From an uncultured Dietzia sp. (GTDB lineage Bacteria > Actinomycetota > Actinomycetes > Mycobacteriales > Mycobacteriaceae): 15,469 nt of DNA. Made by a program: the position numbers and the translations under genes. The DNA lies in NCBI GenBank assembly GCA_946570335.1, contig CAMNYG010000005.1, forward strand, positions 1 through 15,469. The letters run 5' to 3'. Numbering within the stretch: position 1 is the stretch's first letter; every line of letters starts with the position of its first letter. Below are positions 1-7,811 of the stretch, in pieces. The notes under the pieces were generated by a model. That model saw only the letters and a list, made by a program, of their open reading frames with translations. It had not been told where the DNA came from and made no database searches.

Positions 1-69
1 GCGTCGATGGTGGGGCCGGACGTCCGGGCGTGCCCGACGAGTTGCCGTCCCGAGCCGGACCGGTCGCGG
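1..69. other. Intergenic edge, no gene called
   Basis: This is the stretch downstream of galE at the left edge of the window. It contains a 12-base perfect palindrome, ccggacgtccgg (16-27), which could form only a short stem and is not followed by a T-run. I see no start codon with a ribosome binding site. The plus-strand open frame starting here runs antisense through galE and looks like a GC-rich shadow. The piece may belong to a neighbouring gene outside the window; that cannot be decided here. Confidence 0.4.
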
Positions 70-1050
70 TCAGCGCGGCGTGGAGTGGGCGCGATCGCCG
101 AGCGAGTCGGTGAACGCCCAGGCGTCCTCCACGACCGTGCGCAGATCTGTGCGGGTGGGATTCCAACCGAGCTCGGCGATGGCCTTGGCGCTGGAGGCCA
201 CCAAGACGGCGGGGTCCCCGGCACGTCGGGGTGCCACGACATCCGGGATCGGGTGGCCGGTGACCTCACGGCACACTTCGATGACCTCGCGCACGGAAAA
301 GCCCTCCCCGCTGCCGAGATTGAAGATCCGGTGCGTCCCGGGGATGTTGGACTCGAGTGCCAGCAGATGCGCGTCGGCCAGGTCGGCGACATGGATGTAG
401 TCGCGCACACAGGACCCGTCCGGGGTCGGCCAGTCGTCTCCGAAGATCTTGATGTCGGCACGGTGTCCCAGTGCGACCTGGAGCACCAGCGGGATGAGGT
501 GGGTCTCCACGACCCGGTTCTCGCCGGCCGCACCGTACGCGCCCGCCACGTTGAAGTACCGCAGGCTCGTCGCGGCCAGGTCGTGGGCCTCGGCGTAGGA
601 GGAGATGGCGTGATCGATCGCGAGCTTGGTGGCGCCGTAGGTGTTGGTCGGCCGCGTGGGCATGTCCTCGGTGATGGGAACCTGCTCGGGTTCGCCGTAG
701 GTCGCCGCGGTCGAGGAGAAGACGAGGTTGCCCACGCCGGCGGAGCGCATCGCGTCGAGCAGGGTCAGCGAGGTGACGACGTTGCCCTGCCAGTATTCGG
801 CGGGCTTCTCCACGGACTCGCCGACCAGTGAACGGGCGGCGAAGTGCAGGACCCCGTCGAACGACGGGTCGAGGACGTCGCCGGCGAGTTCCGCGACGTC
901 ACCTTCGATGAACGTGGCCCCGTCGGGAACGCCGTCGCGGTTGCCGGTCGACAGGTCGTCGAGAACGACGACCTCGTGACCGCGCTCGAGCAAGACGGTG
1001 GCGCAGACTCCGCCGACGTAACCGGCACCTCCAGTGACCAGGAGCTTCAC
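70..1050 (-). CDS. galE: UDP-glucose 4-epimerase GalE
   Basis: The 326-residue product is a cytoplasmic NAD-dependent epimerase of the extended short-chain dehydrogenase family, interconverting UDP-glucose and UDP-galactose. In Mycobacteriales this feeds cell-wall galactan as well as the Leloir pathway (family knowledge). The N-terminal Rossmann motif GGAGYVGG (7-14), the Ser-Ser-Thr stretch (112-114), the catalytic Tyr138-x3-Lys142 pair in YGATK and the conserved RDYIHV (216-221) are all visible, and the length is normal for the family. Translation starts at GTG; its first bases overlap the ideR stop as GTGA, so translation is probably coupled to ideR, and only a weak purine-rich ribosome binding site lies upstream. 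An ideR(dtxR)-galE order is familiar from corynebacteria. The main alternative is a related NDP-sugar epimerase of the same family. Confidence 0.93.
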   Translation of the reverse strand: MKLLVTGGAGYVGGVCATVLLERGHEVVVLDDLSTGNRDGVPDGATFIEGDVAELAGDVLDPSFDGVLHFAARSLVGESVEKPAEYWQGNVVTSLTLLDAMRSAGVGNLVFSSTAATYGEPEQVPITEDMPTRPTNTYGATKLAIDHAISSYAEAHDLAATSLRYFNVAGAYGAAGENRVVETHLIPLVLQVALGHRADIKIFGDDWPTPDGSCVRDYIHVADLADAHLLALESNIPGTHRIFNLGSGEGFSVREVIEVCREVTGHPIPDVVAPRRAGDPAVLVASSAKAIAELGWNPTRTDLRTVVEDAWAFTDSLGDRAHSTPR

Positions 1051-1736
1051 CGGAGGATCTCGACCTGGATCGCGTGGGCGTGGTCGCCGTCGATCTCGAC
1101 CTGGTTGCCGTCGCCCGAGTCGAGCTGAACGAGGTGGCCACGACGCGTGGCGGTGACCGTCTTGAGCGGCTCGACACCCGCGGCGCGGAACTCGGAGATC
1201 AGCTCCGTGTCGATCTGGACGTTCTCACCGATCGCCTGGATACGAACCTGATGGGGGACGTCGGCCTCGAGCTCGGAGAGCCTGGTGTAGCCGGGTTCGT
1301 GCTCGGTCGGGGGCACGTAGCCGATCCGCTCGAGTCCCGGGATCGGATTCCCGTACGGCGAGGTGCGAGGGTCCTGCAGGACCTCGATCAGGCGTCGCTC
1401 CACGTCGTCACTCATGACGTGCTCCCAACGGCACGCCTCGGCGTGGACCTTCTCCAGCTCCAGTCCGATCACGTCGACCAGGAGTCGCTCGGCCAGCCGG
1501 TGCTTGCGCATGACGTCCACGGCCAGCTCCCGTCCGCTGGGAGTGAGCTGGAGATGGCGGTCGGGGGCCACCAGAACCAGTCCGTCGCGTTCCATACGAG
1601 CGACGGTCTGGCTGACGGTCGGGCCACTCTGCTCGAGACGTTCGGCGATCCGCGCACGTAGCGGGACGACTCCCTCCTCTTCCAGCTCATAGATGGTGCG
1701 GAGGTACATCTCGGTGGTGTCCACCAGGTCCTTCAC
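1047..1736 (-). CDS. ideR: Iron-dependent repressor IdeR/DtxR
   Basis: The 229-residue metalloregulator would bind Fe(II) and then repress iron-uptake and siderophore genes. It has an N-terminal winged helix (recognition region about 37-53, [17 protein letters not shown]), a dimerisation and metal-binding domain (about 75-140) and a C-terminal SH3-like domain (about 150-229). Every ligand known from DtxR is present at nearly the same number: primary site Met10, Cys102, Glu105, His106; ancillary site His79, Glu83, His98, and Glu171/Gln174 in the SH3-like domain. The open frame extends further upstream, but I choose GTG at 1736 because the protein then begins [11 protein letters not shown] like the family, and GGAGG lies 8 nt upstream (1745-1749). 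The galE start overlaps its stop. In several relatives this gene sits next to sigB; here acuC and the Pat-like gene lie between. No canonical IdeR box was seen in its own upstream region. Confidence 0.96.
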   Translation of the reverse strand: MKDLVDTTEMYLRTIYELEEEGVVPLRARIAERLEQSGPTVSQTVARMERDGLVLVAPDRHLQLTPSGRELAVDVMRKHRLAERLLVDVIGLELEKVHAEACRWEHVMSDDVERRLIEVLQDPRTSPYGNPIPGLERIGYVPPTEHEPGYTRLSELEADVPHQVRIQAIGENVQIDTELISEFRAAGVEPLKTVTATRRGHLVQLDSGDGNQVEIDGDHAHAIQVEILR

Positions 1737-1744
1737 GCTGCATT

Positions 1745-1749
1745 CCTCC
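1745..1749 (-). promoter_or_regulatory. Shine-Dalgarno of ideR
   Basis: The minus strand reads GGAGG, 8 nt before the GTG at 1736. It decides the ideR start against the long upstream open frame and against an out-of-frame ATG at 1743. Confidence 0.8.
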
Positions 1750-1786
1750 GTAATTGAAAGCCGGTAGAGAACTCCCGGGATCGATG

Positions 1787-1811
1787 CCCGTGGAGACAGC
1801 TCGTCCACGGG
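1787..1811 (-). repeat. 8-bp inverted repeat in presumed ideR leader
   Basis: The arms cccgtgga (1787-1794) and tccacggg (1804-1811) are perfectly complementary around a 9-nt loop. The element lies between the ideR start codon and the best -10 candidate on the minus strand (1825-1830), so it would fold near the 5' end of the ideR transcript, or act as a DNA operator. No regulator can be assigned from sequence. Confidence 0.5.
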
Positions 1812-1824
1812 GATGCCTGGGTCG

Positions 1825-1830
1825 AGTCTA
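1825..1830 (-). promoter_or_regulatory. Candidate -10 element for ideR
   Basis: The minus strand reads TAGACT, fitting the actinobacterial TAnnnT -10 pattern. Transcription would begin near 1818, giving a leader of about 80 nt that contains the 8-bp inverted repeat. No clear -35 hexamer is present, which is common in this group, so this remains a pattern match. Confidence 0.35.
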
Positions 1831-1892
1831 CCGCCGGGCCGCGAACCGGGGTGGAGAGCTCGGAAACCGCGATCGCTCCGCGGTGAGCCGCG

Positions 1893-1898
1893 TAGATT
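1893..1898 (+). promoter_or_regulatory. Candidate -10 element for acuC
   Basis: The plus strand reads TAGATT about 77 nt before the acuC ATG, in the divergent ideR/acuC spacer. A recognisable -35 is missing. The spacer downstream also has short GC-rich inverted repeats, for example ggttcc (1918-1923) with ggaacc (1942-1947), which may be chance at this base composition. Confidence 0.3.
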
Positions 1899-1974
1899 CG
1901 CCGGTGACACACGCCCCGGTTCCTGTCGGGGGGTGAGGCCGGGAACCACCCGGCGACAAGGGAGGACGGTGAGC

Positions 1975-3207
1975 ATGGCGGACATCCGTGACGGGATCGC
2001 GGCGAAGGTGGTGTGGAGCCCGTCGCTGCTGGAATACCGCCACTCGGCCGACCACCCGATGAGTCCGAGGCGCCTCGATCTGACGATGTCGTTGGCCACG
2101 GAACTCGGCGTGCTCCAGGGCGTCGAGTTGCTCGATCCCGGGTCGGCGTCGGATGAGGAACTGCTCCGAGTCCACACCTCCCGCTACATCGATGCGGTCA
2201 AGCACGCGGGCGATCTGTCTCCGGGCGAGCACGTCGGCATGAGCCACGGGCTGGGAACGGCGGACAACCCGACGTTCCCGGCCATGCACGAGGCGAGCGC
2301 CGCGGTCGCGGGTGGAACTCTCACCGCGGCACGGGCGATCGCGGACGGCGTGGCAGACCGTGTCGTCTCGGTGGCGGGTGGGATGCATCATGCGATGCCG
2401 GCCGCCGCCGCCGGGTTCTGCGTGTACAACGATGCGGCGGTGGCGATCAGCTGGTTGCTCGACAACGGGTACGACCGCATCGCCTACGTAGACATCGACG
2501 TGCACCACGGGGACGGGGTGCAGACGGCGTTCTATGAGGATCCACGAGTACTGACGGTGTCTTTGCACCAACACCCTGCGACGCTGTGGCCGTCCACGGG
2601 CTGGGCGTCGGAGACGGGGGTCGGACGCGCCGAGGGCACCGCCGTCAACCTCGCCTATCTGCCCGCGGTCACCGACGATCTGTGGTTGCGGGGCTTCCAC
2701 GCGGTCGTGCCGGGTGTCCTCCGGGCCTTCGAACCACAGATCATCGTGTTGCAGGCCGGCTGCGATTCGCATCGCGAGGATCCACTGGCGGACCTGTCGC
2801 TCAGCGTCGACGGGCACCGGCAGTCGTATCTGGACGTGATCGCGCTGGCGGACGAGTTGTGCGAAGGCAGGCTCATCGCCATCGGCGGCGGTGGCTACGA
2901 GCTGGTCCGGGTGGTCCCTCGGTCGTGGACCCACCTCATCGGGGCCGTTCTCGGGGTCCCCGTGGACCCGCAGACCGCGATCCCCGAATCGTGGCGTACC
3001 GTGGCCGGGCGCCTGACCGTACCGGACCGGGTGCCCCAGACGATGAGTGACGGCGAATCCCCCGAGTTCGCCGCGTGGGAGCCGACCGGTGTCGACAGGG
3101 GCGGTGAGCTCGACCGGTCGCTGGCCCGCTTGGACCAGTCCATCCTCGACACACGGCGGTCGGTGTTCCCGCTACTCGGACTCGACCCCGACGACCCGCG
3201 CGATTGA
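1975..3207 (+). CDS. acuC: AcuC-type lysine deacetylase (HDAC fold)
   Basis: The 410-residue protein has the class I/II histone deacetylase fold, which uses zinc to remove acetyl groups from lysine. In Bacillus, AcuC reactivates acetylated acetyl-CoA synthetase. Visible catalytic elements are the HH dyad in GGMHHA (His138/His139), zinc ligands Asp175 and His177 in VDIDVHHGD and Asp264 in AGCDSH, and the transition-state Tyr308 in GGGGY; all are intact, so it should be active. The start is ATG 1975, with aagggagg ending 9 nt upstream; a GTG at 1969 is in frame but too close to that ribosome binding site, and the frame further upstream is non-coding in character. It is followed 79 nt later on the same strand by a GNAT/acyl-CoA-synthetase-like gene, which suggests a writer/eraser operon. 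The natural substrate is inferred only. Alternative: a deacetylase of acetylpolyamines or other small amides with the same fold. Confidence 0.88.
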   Translation: MADIRDGIAAKVVWSPSLLEYRHSADHPMSPRRLDLTMSLATELGVLQGVELLDPGSASDEELLRVHTSRYIDAVKHAGDLSPGEHVGMSHGLGTADNPTFPAMHEASAAVAGGTLTAARAIADGVADRVVSVAGGMHHAMPAAAAGFCVYNDAAVAISWLLDNGYDRIAYVDIDVHHGDGVQTAFYEDPRVLTVSLHQHPATLWPSTGWASETGVGRAEGTAVNLAYLPAVTDDLWLRGFHAVVPGVLRAFEPQIIVLQAGCDSHREDPLADLSLSVDGHRQSYLDVIALADELCEGRLIAIGGGGYELVRVVPRSWTHLIGAVLGVPVDPQTAIPESWRTVAGRLTVPDRVPQTMSDGESPEFAAWEPTGVDRGGELDRSLARLDQSILDTRRSVFPLLGLDPDDPRD

Positions 3208-3286
3208 CCAGACGAACACCGTCGCATGAGCATCACCGACAGAAGACCGTTGCCCGACCGACGACACCAGTCCCTGGAGGACTCCC
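3208..3286 (+). promoter_or_regulatory. acuC-pat gap with strong RBS
   Basis: The spacer shows no hairpin terminator and no convincing promoter, in line with co-transcription. GGAGG at 3276-3280 lies 6 nt before the ATG at 3287 and fixes the start of the downstream gene. Confidence 0.6.
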
Positions 3287-6130
3287 ATGGCGCATACCGG
3301 TGACACCCCGACCGGCGATGCAGTGAACCAGACCCCGCAGAATGGAGATGCGGAGCCGCGGACCCCTCCGTCCGGCGATGTCGACGTAGCGCCCCCGCAG
3401 GGCGGACCGTCCGGCGCGTCGGCCTCGCAGGCCGAGGGCTCGCCGGCCGTAGATCCGCCGGAACACGCCTCGACCGACACGTCGGTCGGCGTGTACCCGG
3501 AGGGATACCCGCAGGAATGGGCGGCGGACGTGCTCGGGTCGGACGGCCGTGCCGTCCGCATCCGGCCGATCGTGCCGGGAGACGCAGAGAAGATCTCACG
3601 CTTCCACACGAGCCTGTCCGAACGGACCCGGTACCTGCGCTATTTCGGCTCACGCGACGTCCTGTCCGATCGTGAACTGCACCGGATGACCAACGTCGAC
3701 TATCGCGACCGGATGGCGTTCGTGGCCGAACTCGGTACCGAGATCATCGGGATGGCGATCTACGAACGATTGCCCGACTCGACGTTCGCAGAGGTGGCGT
3801 TCACCATCTCCGACCAGCACCAGGGGCGGGGCCTCGGTTCGATCTTCCTCGAGCACCTCGCCGGTGCGGCCGCCGAGTGCGGGATCGACCACTTCGAGGC
3901 CGAGGTTCTCTCGGAGAACCGCTCGATGATCCAGGTGTTCCGACGGGCGGGGTACGAGATCTCCCGGTCGTTCGACGGCTCCAGCCTGCACCTTGAGTTC
4001 GCTATCGACCCCACCGAGGCGCTCACCAACGTCCGCAATTCGCGTGAGGCGGCGGCGGAGGCGCGAAGCGTCGCCCGTGTTCTCAACCCCGGCTCCGTCG
4101 CCGTGATCGGCGCGTCCGACCAGGTGGGCAAGATCGGCCACACGGTACTGCGTAACCTCATCGCCAACGGCTTCTCGGGGCCGGTGTACCCGGTGAACTC
4201 CGATGCCACCTCGGTGCAGTCGGTGCGCTCGTACCCGAGCGTCCGTGACATACCGGACCCCGTGGATCTCGCGGTGGTCGCCGTCCCCGCCGCATCCATG
4301 TCCGAGGTACTCGACGACTGCCTGTCCAAGGGCGTGTCGACTCTCGTCGTGATCTCGGCCGGATTCTCCGATGTCGGCAGCGCCGGCGTGGTGTCCGAGC
4401 GTCGCCTGGTCAGCGAGGCCCGCGCCCACGGTATGCGTGTGGTGGGCCCCAATGCCCTGGGCGTGATCAACACCTCCGCCGATGTCCAGCTCAACGCGAC
4501 CCTGGCGGAACTCGTCCCCGGTCCCGGCCGGGTGGGGTTCTTCTGCCAGTCCGGTGCCCTGGGCATCACGATCCTCGCCGCCGCGGCACGGCGCCGGCTC
4601 GGGCTGTCGACGTTCGTCTCGGCCGGCAACCGTGCCGACGTCTCCGGCAACGACCTGATGCAGTACTGGGACACCGACTCGGCGACCGAGGTGGTGCTGC
4701 TCTATCTCGAGAGCTTCGGTAACGCGCGGAAGTTCTCCAGGATCGCGCGCCGGGTCGCCCGCAACAAACCGGTGGTGGTGGTGCGTCGTGCCGCGGATGA
4801 CCTCGAGTCCGGTGTCGAGGGACTGACCGCCTCAGCGATACGGGGGCTCTTCCGTGACTCGGGCCTGATCCAGGTGGAGTCCATCACAGACATGTTCGAC
4901 ACCGCCACTCTGCTGGCGTACCAACCGCTGCCCGCAGGTGGGCGTCTGGGGATCGTCGGCAACTCCTCGGCGGTAGCCCGACTCGGCGGTGACTCGGCCC
5001 GGCTGCAGGGTTTCACCGTGGCGCACTCGGTCGATCTGGGAGCCGGGGCCGCTCCGGAGGACTTCCGGTCGGCGATCGCGGACGTGCTCGCACGCGATGA
5101 GGTGGACTCCATCCTGACCGTGTTCGTCCCCCCGGTGGCCACCGAGCCCGGCGCGTACGCCGAGGCGATCCGAGCCGCGGCTGCCGAGAGCGAGAAGCCG
5201 GTCGTGAGTACCTTCCTCGCCGGGGAAGGACTCCCGGAGGGACTCACCGTGACCGACGAGTCCGGGGTCGCCTCGCGCGGATCCATCCCCTCGTATCCGT
5301 ACCCGGAGCGGGCCGTCTCGGCCCTCGTGCGGGCCCGCAGGTACGCAGAATGGCTCGACCGACCCGCCGAGGAACCAGCCGAGTTCGAGGACATCGACCG
5401 CGCACGGGCGCGCGAGCTCGTCGACTCCCTGTGCCAGCTCAATGCCGGCGTCGATTCGTTCGAGCTCACCCAGGGGCAGGTCCGGGCCCTTCTGGAGTGC
5501 TATGGCATCGACATCGTCGATTACCGGGTCGCCACCGACGTGGAACAAGCGGTGATGGCCGCGGACGAGCTCGGCTACCCGGTCGCGGTCAAGGCGATGA
5601 GCGAGAAGTGGCGCACCCGTAGCGACCAGTCGGGGGTGCGGCTGGATCTGGCCGACGCCGCCGCCGTGCGGCACGCGTTCGACTACCTGCAGCTCTCCAC
5701 CGGGTCGCCCTCGTTGCACGTGCAGAAGATGGCCGCCAAGGGCGTGGCGGTCACGATCCGGGTCGCGGATCACCCGATCTTCGGCTCGTTGATCTCCTTC
5801 GGGTTGTCCGGGTTGCTGTCGGACCTGCTCGCGGACCGGGCGTTCAGCACACTGCCCATCTCACCGACGGAAGCGGCGGCCCTTCTGGACCGGCCGCGAG
5901 CCGCCCCGATCCTGGACGGCTATGCGGGCGACACCCCGGCCGATCGCCCGGCGCTCATCGAATTGATGGGCCGGGTGTCGTGCCTCGCGGAGGACGTGCC
6001 CGAGATGCGTCGGCTGTCGCTGGACCCCGGGCTCGCTGCGCCGGACGGACTGTCCGTGCTCTATGCGAGCGTGAAACTCGGCCCGCCGCCCCGGTTCAAC
6101 AGCGACGAGGGCCCACGCCGCTTGCGCTGA
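3287..6130 (+). CDS. Pat-like protein acetyltransferase: GNAT + degenerate acyl-CoA synthetase
   Basis: The 947-residue protein starts with a disordered Gly/Pro/Asp-rich tail (1-75), then a GNAT domain (about 88-240) with the acetyl-CoA loop QGRGLG (179-184). A CoA-binding Rossmann domain (about 260-395, VIGASDQVGKIG), succinyl-CoA-ligase-like domains (about 410-690, with FFCQSGALG) and an ATP-grasp domain (about 725-930) follow. This is the actinobacterial order of the Pat family, which acetylates metabolic enzymes such as acetyl-CoA synthetase. In active ADP-forming synthetases a histidine in an SHTGALAG-like motif is phosphorylated; the aligned stretch here (507-525) has no histidine. The HKSD-like histidine of the ATP-grasp part is replaced as well (TRSD, 777-780). 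The synthetase part is therefore probably a sensor, not a working ligase. It lies downstream of acuC. It would commonly be labelled a bifunctional acetate-CoA ligase/GNAT protein; I doubt the ligase half. Confidence 0.88.
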   Translation: MAHTGDTPTGDAVNQTPQNGDAEPRTPPSGDVDVAPPQGGPSGASASQAEGSPAVDPPEHASTDTSVGVYPEGYPQEWAADVLGSDGRAVRIRPIVPGDAEKISRFHTSLSERTRYLRYFGSRDVLSDRELHRMTNVDYRDRMAFVAELGTEIIGMAIYERLPDSTFAEVAFTISDQHQGRGLGSIFLEHLAGAAAECGIDHFEAEVLSENRSMIQVFRRAGYEISRSFDGSSLHLEFAIDPTEALTNVRNSREAAAEARSVARVLNPGSVAVIGASDQVGKIGHTVLRNLIANGFSGPVYPVNSDATSVQSVRSYPSVRDIPDPVDLAVVAVPAASMSEVLDDCLSKGVSTLVVISAGFSDVGSAGVVSERRLVSEARAHGMRVVGPNALGVINTSADVQLNATLAELVPGPGRVGFFCQSGALGITILAAAARRRLGLSTFVSAGNRADVSGNDLMQYWDTDSATEVVLLYLESFGNARKFSRIARRVARNKPVVVVRRAADDLESGVEGLTASAIRGLFRDSGLIQVESITDMFDTATLLAYQPLPAGGRLGIVGNSSAVARLGGDSARLQGFTVAHSVDLGAGAAPEDFRSAIADVLARDEVDSILTVFVPPVATEPGAYAEAIRAAAAESEKPVVSTFLAGEGLPEGLTVTDESGVASRGSIPSYPYPERAVSALVRARRYAEWLDRPAEEPAEFEDIDRARARELVDSLCQLNAGVDSFELTQGQVRALLECYGIDIVDYRVATDVEQAVMAADELGYPVAVKAMSEKWRTRSDQSGVRLDLADAAAVRHAFDYLQLSTGSPSLHVQKMAAKGVAVTIRVADHPIFGSLISFGLSGLLSDLLADRAFSTLPISPTEAAALLDRPRAAPILDGYAGDTPADRPALIELMGRVSCLAEDVPEMRRLSLDPGLAAPDGLSVLYASVKLGPPPRFNSDEGPRRLR

Positions 6131-6183
6131 CACCGGAGCCGAACCGACACCGGAAGCGATCCACCGGGCCATGAAGAAACGTT

Positions 6184-6210
6184 CCCCCGCCCTCGGTTTC
6201 CGGGCGGGGG
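6184..6210 (-). terminator. GC hairpin between convergent pat and sigB
   Basis: The arms cccccgccc (6184-6192) and gggcggggg (6202-6210) form a perfect 9-bp stem with a 9-nt loop. It sits between the stops of the Pat-like gene (6130) and sigB (6241). Reading leftwards it is followed by AACGTTTCTT, a modest U-rich tail that favours termination of sigB; rightwards there is no U-tract. The right arm lies in a run of eight G (6206-6213). Confidence 0.65.
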
Positions 6211-6240
6211 GGGACGAATCCGTGTCAGGCCAGGACGGTG

Positions 6241-7209
6241 TCAGACCGCGTAGGAGCGCAGCTTGTCAGCACGGCGGCCCTCACGGAGCTTGGCCATGAC
6301 CTCGCGCTCGATCTGACGGACGCGCTCGCGGGACAGTCCGAAACGCTTACCGATCTGGTCGAGGGTCCGCGGCTGACCGTCGTTGAGTCCGAAGCGCAGG
6401 GTGATGACCTGCTGCTCACGCTCCTCGAGCGTGGCCAGGACCGCACGCACGTCAGAATGCATCACGTTGGTCACGACCGTGTTCTCGGCACTGGTTGCCT
6501 CGGCGTCCTCGATGAAGTCACCCAGCGGAGCCTCCTCGTCCGCACCCACCGGCATGTCGAGGCTCACCGGGTCACGTGAATGGTCGAGCAGCTCCTCGAT
6601 CTTCTGCGCCGGGATACCGGACTCGTCGGCCAACTCCTCCAGCGTGGCCTCGCGGCCGAGCTGCTGATGCAGCTCACGCTTGATCCGCGCGAGCTTGTTG
6701 ACCTGCTCGACCAGGTGCACCGGGAGCCGGATGGTGCGCGACTGGTCCGCCATGCCGCGGGTGATGGCCTGGCGGATCCACCAGGTGGCGTACGTGGAGA
6801 ACTTGAACCCCTTGGCGTAGTCGAACTTCTCCATGGCACGGATCAACCCGAGGTTGCCCTCCTGGATGAGGTCCAGAAGCGGCATCCCGCGACCGGTGTA
6901 GCGCTTGGCCAGAGAAACCACGAGACGGAGGTTCGCCTCGAGAAGGTGGGCACGGGCGGCCTCTCCCTCCGCGACGATCGTCGCGAGGTCGGCCTTACGT
7001 ACCGCCCCCATACGCTTCTTGGTGGCCAGCAGATGCTTGGCGTACAACCCGGCCTCGATGCGTTTCGACAGCTCCACCTCGTCCTCGGCACTGAGAAGCG
7101 CGGTCTTGCCGATCCCGTTGAGATAGACGCGGACCAGGTCGGCGCTGGGGCTCTGGCCGTCCGAATCCGCCTCCGTCCGACGGTCCGATCGGGTGGTGGC
7201 TGACGTCAT
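6241..7209 (-). CDS. sigB: RNA polymerase sigma factor SigB
   Basis: This 322-residue group 2 sigma-70 factor directs core RNA polymerase to general stress and stationary-phase promoters. It has region 1.2 (about 24-56, [12 protein letters not shown]), region 2 (about 88-151, including [20 protein letters not shown] and the -10-recognising helix with [14 protein letters not shown]), region 3 (about 155-235) and a region 4.2 helix-turn-helix (282-302, [21 protein letters not shown]) for -35 contacts. It lacks the long Lys/Ala/acidic N-terminus of SigA at the other end of the window, and the length matches mycobacterial and corynebacterial SigB. ATG 7209 is preceded by an AGGAGGAGGAGA ribosome binding site. 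It lies downstream of dtd on the same strand but after a 164-nt gap with its own candidate ECF-type promoter, so stress-induced expression is likely. SigA is the only serious alternative and is present separately. Confidence 0.95.
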   Translation of the reverse strand: MTSATTRSDRRTEADSDGQSPSADLVRVYLNGIGKTALLSAEDEVELSKRIEAGLYAKHLLATKKRMGAVRKADLATIVAEGEAARAHLLEANLRLVVSLAKRYTGRGMPLLDLIQEGNLGLIRAMEKFDYAKGFKFSTYATWWIRQAITRGMADQSRTIRLPVHLVEQVNKLARIKRELHQQLGREATLEELADESGIPAQKIEELLDHSRDPVSLDMPVGADEEAPLGDFIEDAEATSAENTVVTNVMHSDVRAVLATLEEREQQVITLRFGLNDGQPRTLDQIGKRFGLSRERVRQIEREVMAKLREGRRADKLRSYAV

Positions 7210-7284
7210 GTCTCCTCCTCCTGCCTGGCCCGGTGACCGGGGCCGGCGGTCGGTCGCTGGTGGACGGATCAGGCTCGTATCCGA

Positions 7285-7326
7285 ATTCCGGGCACGTACA
7301 TCTACAACGGAGGGAGTGCCCGGAAT
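7285..7326. repeat. 11-bp perfect inverted repeat upstream of sigB
   Basis: The arms attccgggcac (7285-7295) and gtgcccggaat (7316-7326) match perfectly with a 20-nt spacer, so equivalent points of the arms are about three helical turns apart. A third, shorter pairing, gcccgg (7318-7323) with ccgggc (7331-7336), overlaps the right arm. The repeat brackets the -10 region of the candidate sigB promoter. As RNA it could also be a weak terminator after dtd, but no U-tract follows on the minus strand. An operator for an unknown dimeric regulator is the other reading. Confidence 0.6.
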
Positions 7327-7331
7327 GTTCC
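7306..7331 (-). promoter_or_regulatory. SigH/SigR/SigE-type promoter of sigB
   Basis: On the minus strand GGAAC (7331-7327) is followed by 18 nt and GTT (7308-7306), with the wider context GGGAAC and CGTT. This fits the GGAAT/C-N18-GTT consensus of actinobacterial ECF sigma factors such as SigR/SigH and SigE. Transcription would begin near 7299, giving a leader of about 90 nt to the ATG at 7209. In mycobacteria and corynebacteria sigB is known to be driven by such sigma factors, which supports the assignment. Confidence 0.65.
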
Positions 7332-7373
7332 CGGGCGCATGATTTCGGTCACGAGGTATGCCGAAATTCCCCG

Positions 7374-7811
7374 TCAGCGCGGGCCCGCCGTCTCCACCAG
7401 CACGGTGAACGGACCGTCGTTGACCGAATGGACCTGCATCGTCGCGCCGAATACCCCGGTGGAGACCTCCAGACCGCGGTCACGGAGTCCACACACGACC
7501 GCGTCCACCACCGATTCGGCGATCTCACCCGGCGCCGCCCGCGACCACGAGGGACGCCGCCCCTTGGCAGTGTTCCCCAGCAGCGTGAACTGGCTGACCA
7601 CCAGGACCGGTGCACCGGTCTCCGAGGCACTCCGCTCATCCCGCAGGATCCGAAGACCCGAGATCTTGCGGACCATCGTGTCGACGTCCGCCTCGTCGTC
7701 GTCGTTCGACACCCCCAACAGCACCAACAGCCCCGGCCCGGGGAGTGCTCCCACCACCTCGTCGCCGACGGTCACCGACGCCTCGGTGACGCGTGAGACC
7801 ACCGCCCTCAC
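7374..7811 (-). CDS. dtd: D-aminoacyl-tRNA deacylase Dtd
   Basis: The 145-residue protein matches the DTD family, a cytoplasmic homodimer that hydrolyses D-amino acids mischarged on tRNA (D-Tyr and others) and so guards translational chirality. Signature motifs are SQFTL (73-77), followed by the family-type KGRRPSW stretch, and NDGPFT (131-136), whose Gly133-Pro134 is the cross-subunit Gly-cisPro proofreading motif. The usual form of that motif is NDGPVT, so Val-to-Phe is a small deviation. Translation starts at GTG 7811, overlapping the stop of the upstream methyltransferase as GTGA. A modest GGGGGCGG stretch lies a few nucleotides upstream, so coupling probably helps initiation. It is the last gene of the DUF3099-methyltransferase-dtd block, before the sigB promoter region. 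Length is normal for the family. Confidence 0.93.
   Translation of the reverse strand: MRAVVSRVTEASVTVGDEVVGALPGPGLLVLLGVSNDDDEADVDTMVRKISGLRILRDERSASETGAPVLVVSQFTLLGNTAKGRRPSWSRAAPGEIAESVVDAVVCGLRDRGLEVSTGVFGATMQVHSVNDGPFTVLVETAGPR

Noticed and set aside
7..831. Long plus-strand open frame opposite galE
   Set aside because: It is antisense to a clear galE with all motifs, has Gly/Arg/Val-rich shadow composition and no ribosome binding site or domain.
1866..1884. accgcg/cgcggt inverted repeat in the acuC upstream region
   Set aside because: Six-base GC arms are expected by chance at this composition and do not align with a promoter.
1737..2177. N-terminal extension of ideR by the open frame
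   Set aside because: It overlaps acuC antisense, and the DtxR family numbering of metal ligands plus GGAGG place the start at 1736.
3204..3232. TTGACC with a possible promoter for the Pat-like gene
   Set aside because: TTGACC overlaps the acuC stop but at 17-19 nt spacing there is no TAnnnT -10.
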